A DNA stretch of 64,000 nt from Pomphorhynchus laevis (lineage: Eukaryota > Acanthocephala > Palaeacanthocephala > Echinorhynchida > Pomphorhynchidae), in assembly GCA_012934845.2 (NCBI GenBank), contig WNNJ02000274.1:62001-126000 (forward strand), given 5' to 3'. Shown here piece after piece: positions 56,262-64,000 of the stretch; position 1 is the stretch's first letter, and each line of letters starts with the position of its first letter. Position numbers and translations under genes: made by a program. The notes under the pieces were generated by a model that searched no databases, was not told the DNA's origin, and was given only the letters and a program-made list of their open reading frames with translations.

Positions 56262-58716
56262 TCAAATCCATGGGGATCTGAGCCCCCCCCAACCGATCCA
56301 ACACGCCGCCTTCCGACTGAACCACCCTGGGTCTTTCACCCCCCGAAGGATCCAATCGGTGCGGACTATGCTGGGTAAACGAGAGACGAGGAGCTTCAGG
56401 AACCTTAGTCTTTGCTCTGGGGGACGTCCTCTAGAGAAGAAGACTAATCCCGAGATAGCCCAGGTACCCCAAAGGCGCACCTGGGTTTTCCCTTTCAATG
56501 ACAGATGCTGAGCCCGTTTCAGAGCCCACCTAGCTCTCTTCAGGATACGTTTAAGTCTATGCAGTTCGGCTTTCGTCAACCAGTTATCCGTAACTGTGAA
56601 CCCCAGGTATTATACTCGACTCGTGAAGGTTGGGAGTGGTTCAGAGGCAAATATGGAGGAGAAAGCAGAGAGTGCTAATCTCTTAAGTTTTTGCTTTGTA
56701 GCAGGGGTGCCATGAAAGACAACCGCCTGCGATTTGGCGGAGTTTAAGATAAGATTGGATTTGGGTAACTGGTCTTTTAATCTTAAAAAGAAGCGGCTGA
56801 TGTCAGAAACTACGTCTTTGCACCTGTGTCCAGAGAACAGGGCTGTGGTGTCATCAGCATACACCACAAGACGTTGTTCGCGTTTAAATATTTTGAATAG
56901 ATTAATGGAAGCAGCAAGATATAAGATAGGAGAAAGAGGTGAACCTTGAGGCACACCCGTAATAGGGTAAAACTGACGCGCATCAGGGTCGTCTTTATAA
57001 TAAAACCGTTTGGTGTACAGCAGGATCTTTACCCTGTTCACAATTCTCGCAGGGCAACCCGAGGGACCTGAGAGAAGAGATCACAAAAGGAATGGAGATG
57101 CGGTCAAATGCAGCAGAAAAGTCAAGGAAAATAGCCACAACTAGGCGATGGCTATTTTCCCGACAAAACTGCTCCACCTCACCTACTGCTGAATGGACCG
57201 AGCGACCTTTGACGAACCCATGAAAACCTGGAGGGATCAAATTTCGCCTACTTAAATGGTCGCGGATTTTTTGCGCAAGCGCTTTTTCGTAAATCGACAC
57301 GAGGGAATTTTGAATCGAAATGGGTCGCAGGTCTTTAGAACATGAACAGGATTTTTTCTTAGGAATAAAAGCACGTTTACTAACATTGATGCCTGCTACA
57401 TCGGATGGGGAGGCTAAAAGCATAGTTACGGCCACCTCTCTTCTCTGATCAGCTGTCAAAAGCTGACAGACCCGAGAAGAAAGTGGAAGGACGGATTTGG
57501 AGGTGCCCGGGAGTGGACCCCAGGAGTTAAGAATATCCGTAACAGAAAGATCCCTACTCCTGAAGTTACACCAAGGCGGGATTGGTTGAGGTGATTGAGT
57601 GGCTCCATAGTTGTGTAGGGCTAGTGACTCCTCCAAAACTTTATCAAGGCCTACATTCCCTATCCAACTCAATGCTCTATCCTTCCAGCAAACAAACTTC
57701 TCCTTCTTGAATATCTTCCAGAAGGAAGACTGAGAAGGATTAAGGCGAGCGATACTCGTCCTATCCCTACTCAGCTGGAACCTGTATCTAGTGATCCAGT
57801 ATTCATTCGAGAGGGCCTGTTTGGCGGAAGCAGAGAGATTAGGGAGATTCAGTAATTTTGCTAGGACCTTGAGTTTCGTCGGAGTGGGATTGTATATACG
57901 ACCTTTATAGGTGGTCGATAGAATCGCGGTAGCTTGCGAAGAGAGGTAGGTATTAAATTCGGTCAGACTCAGATTTCCTATTCGGGGAAAGAGTCGGATA
58001 GCCGCCTGGAAGAAGGCTACTCTGATCGGATCAAAGTGAAACCTCCTTCGTAGCAATGTATCTTCCTCAATTCTCCAGCGAATTAGGTCATGAGAGGTGG
58101 ACAATTGTTGGCGCGACTGCTCCGTACAGAGAGGTTTAAGCAACCACCTTGAGTGAAGCAGTAAAATGTCGAGGATTGAATTTGTTGATGTGCAATGAAA
58201 GGTGTGGGTCGGTTGTTTGTGACTAAGATAACCGTTCCTAACTCTGCGAAGTGACGCGTTGATCCAACGACCAGTTCTGTCGTTGAAGTCTCCAAGTATC
58301 ATGTCATAGCCGCTATCAATAATACCGTCCAGGAGGTCGCGGTTCTTGTGAATCTCCCCTGGACGTATGTAGACATTGGCTATACTGAGGCGTTTACCGT
58401 TCTTAACGAGTGACACTACTAGACAGGAGAGGGCTGGACAAGAGTAATTTAATATGAGGGAAGACCTTAAGGAGCATTTAACTAGGGTTAAGAGTCCTTG
58501 AGATGAAGAGAAGTGGGGTGGGGTTATGTACGGAGTATAGTGGGAATATGTGTGCTTTGGGAAAAATCGAGTAATGTCCTGGGGGAGACGGATAGACCGC
58601 GTCTCCTGAAGGACTATAACATCTGCATCTCTACCAGATAAAAGTCTAAGGGCGGAAGCACCTCCCGAATTCCACTGAAGAATATTCAGTGAAAAAGGCT
58701 TGGGTTTACTCACCAT
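56262..58716 (-). pseudogene. J-LINE ORF2 (endonuclease and reverse transcriptase), nearly intact
   Basis: 573 codons are open from 58716 to 56995, covering the whole endonuclease and RT up to motif A (DFSAAFDR). A frameshift near 57041 moves to the frame 57041-56612, with the FYYKDDPDARQFYPITG, PQGSP and YADD boxes, and after one stop the same frame runs to 56262. The protein would nick target DNA and copy the element RNA into the site. Confidence 0.92.
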
Positions 58717-58729
58717 TGTGACAGAACAG

Positions 58730-59981
58730 TTAGACAGGAGCAGCCAGCCTAGACAGAGCTAGGTGCAAGGAAGTTACCTCCTTGCCACTAGCCCCATCCA
58801 GGGCCAGAGCTCCCTGGGCAATATCTTCATTTCCCAGTGAGGCGCCAACCATGTTCATGTTATTAAGAAGCTTTCCAATTTTAAGCGGTGGAACTTTATT
58901 TGCGGAAGCCCCCCTCTTCTTGGATTGGGGGGTTTTACATTCAGCAGGAATTGGGGCAGAGTCCGCCCCCACGAGTGCCGAGATCAGAGGAGTCAACATC
59001 GCTTGAAATTGTGACATTAACGTCTTTTTAGTATTGTCCAGAAGAAGAATTATATCAGAATTTGACATTCGATCCACCGGATGAGCAGCTGCAGAGAAGG
59101 GTTTATTAGCCGTTTTTTTAGCAAACAACTGTCGGTATTCCCGGAAATGATTACATCGTCGGGACCAAGCAGGGTGTTTACCCCCGCAGTTAAGGCAGGA
59201 GGGAGGAGCTGAGCATATCTCGCCCTTACACATACTGGAACATGCGTCTGAGGCACAAACACCGCAAGTCTTTATTTTACCACAGGAGGATCCCCAATGG
59301 CCCCATCCATGGCAATTATTACAATGAGGATATGTTAGATTGTCTTCCTCAATTAAAGTAAAGCGAAGGTTGAACCCTAAAAAAGGGTTAGAAGCGGACT
59401 TAGACAGAAGCAATCCGTTATCGATATCTGCCTTACAGAAAGCTACAGGGAGGGGGTCTCCCAGCTTTCCTATAACTTGCCTGACAGAGTGGAGGCAATA
59501 TGATTTTTGTAACATAGTTAGATCATCTTCAGACAAAAAGAGGGAAAATTCGAAATTTTTAAGGAACATTGTATAGGTTTGAGTGTAATCGATCCCAGAT
59601 GGGCTAAATTGTTTGCAAAATACTCGTTATACTCCTTCATAACGCTGCCATTAGCGAAGGAAATTCTTATTGCATTTTCAAGCGTCTTAACAGAATTGAA
59701 TAAAATTCTATTATTAAATTTTCCCACGAATTCTCTCAGGAAAGTGGGAAATAATTTGTGCCTTTCGATCGGTTTCAGAGCATTTATTATGCACAAGTTT
59801 GATAATTTAGGAATGGGGGAAGCACTCCCGAGTCAGCTTTAAATTGGCATAACAAATCACTTACCTCGTTGACGGAATTAATATTTAAATCTGAAATTGT
59901 ACTTGTTCCTTGTTCCATATTGAAGTTTCTGTTTGACGACGTAGAATGCTTTGATCGCTCCGTCGTATACTCACTTTTCAT
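58730..59981 (-). pseudogene. J-LINE ORF1 (zinc-knuckle RNA-binding protein), frameshifted
   Basis: Three overlapping frames, 59981-59787, 59796-59518 and 59569-58730, together span the ORF1 product. The first begins MKSEYTTERSKHSTSS, the middle has a folded helical part (LENAIRISFANGSVMKEYNE) and the last carries the three knuckles and a Lys/Pro-rich C-terminus. Such proteins coat the element RNA. Only two frame changes separate it from a continuous frame, and the last part alone is 279 codons. Confidence 0.88.
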
Positions 59982-59997
59982 TTTTTGAATTTTTCTA

Positions 59998-60880
59998 GCA
60001 TATACCCACTCAAATACAAAGAGAGTGTTATCAAATCGCTACTGAACCGCGCCTATCGTATTTGCACTAACTGGAATGAATTGCATAAGGAATTAGAACG
60101 AATTAGACAAATTCTTGTTAATAATATCCATTTAGATTTGTTGATAGAATGATTAGAAATTTTCTAAAAACTATGAACCATAGTGTGCGACATCAGCATA
60201 CAAATACCGATGAATTAATAGTGTATTATTGTGGCCAATGCACATCTGCATCCCGTTTGCAAGAAAACAAATTACGTTATATAATGAAGAAAAAAGTTAC
60301 ATCAGAAAAATAGTAAAATTGAGAATATATTATCAGAGCCTGAAACTTAGCCACATAATATTGAAAATTTGTACGATTCAAAGACCCTTACACAACACTG
60401 TATACCAATTCACATGTCCAAAAGCTGAATGTAAGGTCAGTTATAACAACATTTATATTGGTTACACGACGCAACGGTTGTATTCACGAATGACGCAACA
60501 TTCATATAGCGGTGCGATTAAGAAGCATATGGAAGATGAACATAACATTAAGGTATCTAAAAAGGAAATAATTGATAGTACAAAGTATTTAATGAAAGAA
60601 CGTAATGTTGTGAATTTACGAATTCTAGAAGCGATATTCATCAAAGACATTAATACTACAATCAATGGCAAAGATGAATGATTCGTAAAGACATTAAAGA
60701 TTTTTTAATTTTTAAATACTACTAAATTAGATAAGTTACAATTTAATGTAATTTGTATTTTTTTATTTTACAGATGTCTGATGATGATCTATGTCAAGAT
60801 CGAAATATCACAAGAAATTTTTGCGCTTTTTATTGTGTTGCCAAATGGTACTCTTTCCACGTTTTGAATAAAGATGAATG
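59998..60880 (+). mobile_element. PLE-B copy, remainder: thumb, GIY-YIG and tail
   Basis: Continues from 56109: YPLKYKESVIKSLLNRAYRI, then LHKELERIRQILVNN, the COOH-terminal linker with paired Cys (CGQCTSASRL) and the GIY-YIG nuclease (NTVYQFTCPKAECKV, NNIYIGYTTQRLYSRMTQH, HMEDEHN, ILEAIFIKDINTTIN) in an open frame of 150 codons at 60229-60681. GIY-YIG nicks the target DNA. The tail contains the hammerhead-like motif at 60778. Confidence 0.9.
60778..60805 (+). ncRNA. hammerhead-like core in PLE-B tail
   Basis: CTGATGA (60778-60784), U, stem GATCT (60786-60790)/AGATC (60797-60801) with loop ATGTCA, then GAAA (60802-60805). Order and spacing match the CUGAUGA, stem II, GAAA layout of hammerhead ribozymes, which are established in Penelope-like elements. 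Stems I and III cannot be drawn with confidence, and the extra U before stem II is unusual. Confidence 0.5.
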
Positions 60881-62895
60881 ATAATAACCTATTTGAGTAA
60901 TTTTTTATTTAGAATTTTGAATCAATATTAATCGAAATATTAAATTATTTTTATATAATCTGTTTCTTTTAGTTTTTCTTTTTATTTCTTTTTGGTTTTT
61001 TTTTTCAATTTGTTTCTTTTTATTTAAAATGACTAATGTTTTTCTAAAGAAACAATTGCTGCAAAATTTGAAATAAATACTTAAATTTGATATACTGCAA
61101 GCGTGAGATTCTTCAAAAATTATTTTCATTATGCTGGTAATGTTAAATTATCATATAAAATAAAACTAGAAAAATAAATTAGTTTTTTTAAATAATCAGT
61201 TAACTGAGTATATAATTGAATAATTATAAATAATTTATATCAAGTTAAAATAAAAAATTGAAATTTAAAATAATAGACAAATAATAGACACTTTAAATTT
61301 TTTAATTTAAATAATAGACACTTCTATTTTTATGTTTTGAAAACAGGAATAATTACAAATATAAATTCGATAAAACTTTTTTGACCAAAAACGTTTTTGA
61401 TAAAACTTTTTTTAAATTTAATAGAGACACAATATAAATTCGCTAAAACCTTTGATATATCTTTTGAAAAATTTGTGATTTTATTTAGCTCTTGCCGCTG
61501 TGGGAGCCCCTTCTTATACTACAGTACTCACAAGTATCACCTCATTCAAAGGCACGAGTGCGTAGTTGCATCGATTTCAAATCGCTAGCCGATGCACACA
61601 GTGCAAATATGTTCAAAGATTCAGTACTTATTAAATGGATAAGCAGATTGCAATTTAAAATCATGTTAATTGAACTGCAGTGCACGAACGAATCAGTACT
61701 GTTTACGGTCTGAATAATATACATTTACTAAAGGGAAAATAGTCGAAATTAAATCAAATCGAATGTCAAGTTGAGAATGATTTTTTTGATTTGGTGTGTG
61801 TAATGAGTGCAGTTTTTAGAAAGATTAGAAATTTACATTAATTTTACATTAATTTTATTTAATTCCCTTTGCCTAGTTTTACTTTAAAATTTGCAGTAAT
61901 TACTTTGAAGATAAATTAGAAATTTAAAATATTAATCGTTTTATATAGTTGATCATAATCTGATCTTACAAAAGTTTATTAAGGTAAGCTTCTATTGATA
62001 TCAAATTAAATTTTTGCCATAATAACGTGTGAATGAAAGCAATACATATTCCAGGCAGGTTTAAATTCGAATTGGTATACCATATCTGCGGTTGTATCGT
62101 ATTGTAGTTAAAACTATAATTTACATTCTATTCGCAGATAAAGAAAATTTAAAAACGGGATATGTGATGAAATAAATATTGTGTAGTTTTTTTAATTTAA
62201 TCTACTTTGATTCATTTGTTTACGGTAACTAATTTTTAAATACTGATTGTCATTAATCAAAGATTGAATTATGTTGTCGTCAATACTACATAAAGGAAAT
62301 ATTTATTCGAATAATAATTTGTTGATTGAATAATATGAATTAAATTAATTTATATTTATCAAAGTAATAATTATAAATTTATTATATATTTATTATTAAT
62401 TGATATTTATATATTAATATTAATATCATTATTTTCCGACATATTTTATTAAGTATATTCATAAATAGTGTATTATTTATTTTCAGCTTAATATATTAAA
62501 AACTTAATATTGACTTGAACCCGATAATCGTAGGGCATTCTGTCAATTCATATATTTACTGGCTAAAAACGTAACGAGTCACTTCTTATATCGTCACGTA
62601 TTGTATGGTCATATATTGCTAATTTCATAATTTACCAAATAAATTATGAAAGTAATTAATATTTTCATTTATTAAAAAAATATTAACTTAATTGTATGTT
62701 TAACATGTACACAACAGAATCGGAAATATACGTAAGTACATTTAATAGTGTAAGTGTATTTAATTTAGATATTTTAAATATGACAGAAAAAATGCTAATT
62801 GTTTTGCAAGTTTTACAAAGTTTGTGATGTTATAAATAATAATTGTATTACAATTACATATTGTTTGTTTGTAATACAAACGAACAAATGTTTTT
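60881..62895. other. intron without recognised coding; one PLE-A terminal scrap
   Basis: 61190-61300 holds a variant PLE-A terminal motif (AATCAGTTAACTGAGTA) and AT-rich end. The rest, including short frames at 61397-61713, has no recognisable domain or splice pattern and is taken as non-coding. Confidence 0.5.
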
Positions 62896-62899
62896 CATA

Positions 62900-63510
62900 A
62901 AATATCAATTGTAACTGCAATACCACAGGTGTAGTGTATCTTATACAATGTACATGTGGATTGCAATATATAGGAAAAACATATCAAATGTTAAAAACTA
63001 GGTTTAGGCAACACATATATAATATACAGCATAATAGTCAAACTATATTTCATAAACATATGAGATTAATAGGACATGATATTAAAAACTGTAAATTATT
63101 TATTTTAGAACATATTATCGAAGAAAACATTTCAATATTAAATCAAAAACTATTAGAAAAAGAAGATTTTTGGATTAAAACGCTTAATTCCATGTACCCA
63201 TTAGGATTGAATGACGTGGTACAAGGAATTGGCAGAAGTAGTATAATACATAATAAACAACTATATTATAATAATCCAGTTAAACGCAAACCAAGAAGTC
63301 ATGTTGACAAAAGGAATAGGAAAAATAGAGTTAAAAATATTAAAAAATATATGCATATAACTGAACAATTATAAATATTTAAAGAACTTTTAAGGGATAA
63401 TAAGCTGAAAGATGTAAATATAAGAAGTTTTTCTAAAAATATCAATTGTTCAATAAATCAAAGATTAATTAACGAATTTGAATTTTCTTCTTTTTTAGAT
63501 TAAATTTTAT
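62900..63510 (+). mobile_element. PLE-A (Naiad-type) N-terminal GIY-YIG nuclease
   Basis: Open frame at 62934-63374 plus flanks. A Cys-x-Cys (CNCNTTG) precedes VVYLIQCTCGLQYIGKTYQM, then RFRQHIYNIQ, a HKHMRLIGHDI block, and LEKEDFWIKTLNSMYPLGLN with the metal-binding Glu. It ends in a basic tail (KRKPRSHVDKRNRKNR). After the ORF the same strand runs into RSFSKNINCSINQRLIN, the start of the PLE-A RT region. GIY-YIG before RT is the permuted order of Naiad/Chlamys Penelope-like elements; canonical elements have it at the C-terminus. The nuclease frame itself is open for 146 codons. Confidence 0.85.
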
Positions 63511-63579
63511 CTCTATAAAAGAAGTAATTCCCGAAAATGGGCCTAAAAGAATAAATAAGACAAAACGATAAATCAGAAC

Positions 63580-64000
63580 TAAAAAAATTAGTTTTTCTAA
63601 ATATTTCATTTGTTCAATAAATCTCAGAATAGTTAAGGATTATGATACGTTGAGTTGTAAAATAGACAGTTATTGTAATATAAAATACAATAATAGGACA
63701 ATAAAATCGGACATATAATAAAATCGGACACTGACCATAAAATTCATTAATAAATGTATAGATAGCATAAATATAAGTAGAATTTTTAATAATTCTAAAA
63801 GTAAAGAAATAATATGATTAAATTTAAGTAAATATATTCTTAAAATAAGGTATAAGTTGTTACCGCCGGTTGGACAAAAAATTTGTAATTATAATAAAAA
63901 AAAATGAAAGCGACATGTAACGAGGATATTAGAAACATTCTAGAACAGAATTCTATTGCAAAAGTCTTAATTTTGATAAAATAAATGAACATATATGCAC
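63580..64000 (+). mobile_element. PLE-A N-terminal RT region (runs off the window)
   Basis: Encodes FSKYFICSINLRIVKDYDTL, KIDSYCNIKYNNRT, TIKFINKCIDSINISRIFNN, RYKLLPPVGQKICNYN, and KSLNFDKINEHICT at the window edge, the same blocks as 46.7-47.3 kb. It follows the GIY-YIG ORF in the same orientation, with a short unrelated insert at 63525-63570 (CCCGAAAATGGGCC phrase). Confidence 0.85.

Larger units (their letters stand above)
56110..59983 (-). mobile_element. full-length J-LINE (3.9 kb) nested in PLE-B
   Basis: Complement. ORF1 starts two bases from the 5' border (59981) and ends at 58730 through two frame changes. Its zinc knuckles are CNNCHGWGHWGSSC (CX2CX4HX4C), CGVCASDAC and CLNCGGKHPAWSRRC. 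ORF2 starts at 58716, 11 bases after the ORF1 stop region: APE endonuclease (FSLNILQWNSGG, DVIVLQETR, DMILGDFND, TSHDLIRW) then RT (RPISIQNSLVSIYEKALAQK, FLDFSAAFDR, GVPQGSPLSPILYLAAS, LVVYADDTTALFSG) and thumb, ending near 56262. ORF2 has one frameshift near 57041 and one stop (TAA where other copies have AAA) at 56612. It has a short AATAAA-rich 3' tail and no RNase H. The motifs place it in the Jockey/I/R1 group. It looks young. Confidence 0.95.

Noticed and set aside
61397-61713. Short overlapping open frames in the last intron
   Set aside because: No domain, no splice-site context, and low-complexity surroundings; expected by chance.
1-64000. Search for LTR retroelements, CRISPR arrays, rRNA or intact tRNA genes
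   Set aside because: No gag-protease-integrase blocks, no paired long terminal repeats around a coding body, no spaced identical repeats and no intact tRNA were seen; the only tRNA-like sequence is the degraded SINE head at 36.44-36.50 kb.

Overview
The window is from an animal genome. It is very AT-rich, and its only host gene is split into many short exons separated by large introns packed with retroelements. The gene is a partial unc79 on the + strand. UNC79 is a large non-pore subunit of the NALCN sodium-leak channel complex. Fifteen exons between 90 and 52087 join in matching splice phase to give an uninterrupted frame of about 670 codons. They cover the C-terminal third of the protein, from a low-complexity linker through the conserved Cys-rich and helical-repeat region nearly to the end. 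Both ends of the gene lie outside the window. The lineage cannot be fixed from sequence alone. I infer an invertebrate from the intron style and the retroelement mix.

Introns fall into two classes. Four are 51 to 69 nt. The rest run from 1.2 to more than 12 kb and consist largely of mobile elements and their relics. No LTR retroelement or other virus-like element was recognised.

The elements fall into clear families. (1) PLE-A is a Penelope-like retroelement whose GIY-YIG nuclease lies upstream of the reverse transcriptase (62.9-64.0 kb), the permuted order known from Naiad elements. It is present as many reverse-transcriptase pieces and about eight solo 3' ends, which share a structured RNA element. 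(2) Four other Penelope-like groups (B, C, D, E) carry a canonical C-terminal GIY-YIG domain and/or tails with hammerhead-like motifs. (3) R-type non-LTR elements have a Cys-rich N-terminus, a reverse transcriptase with a TQGDP box, and a C-terminal CCHC plus restriction-like nuclease domain. About a dozen fragments are present. (4) A LINE family (J-LINE) has a zinc-knuckle ORF1 and an APE-type endonuclease plus RT ORF2. One copy is full length (56110-59983) with a perfect 14-bp target-site duplication, one is nearly full length (18654-22480), and one is 5'-truncated (7267-8106). (5) A Rex3-like RTE element lies at 47.5-50.9 kb, with a second relic at 24.9-25.4 kb. (6) Small DNA transposons lie at 1.77-2.20, 27.3-27.7, 42.3-42.9 and 51.3-51.45 kb, and a tRNA-derived SINE-like unit lies at 36.2-36.7 kb.

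Layout: 0-2.4 kb, unc79 exons 1-3 and tandem repeats. 2.4-12.1 kb, intron with PLE-A, R-type and J-LINE pieces. 12.1-24.5 kb, exon 4 and a 12-kb intron with R-type elements, PLE-A and a J-LINE nested in an R-type element. 24.5-26.3 kb, exons 5-7. 26.3-35.1 kb, a MITE, PLE tails, R-type pieces and exons 8-10. 35.1-45.8 kb, PLE tails, the SINE, an R-type copy, a foldback element, PLE-D and exons 11-14. 45.8-52.1 kb, PLE-A, RTE, a MITE and exon 15. 52.1-64 kb, the next intron, with PLE-E and PLE-B, the nested full-length J-LINE and the start of a Naiad-type PLE-A copy.
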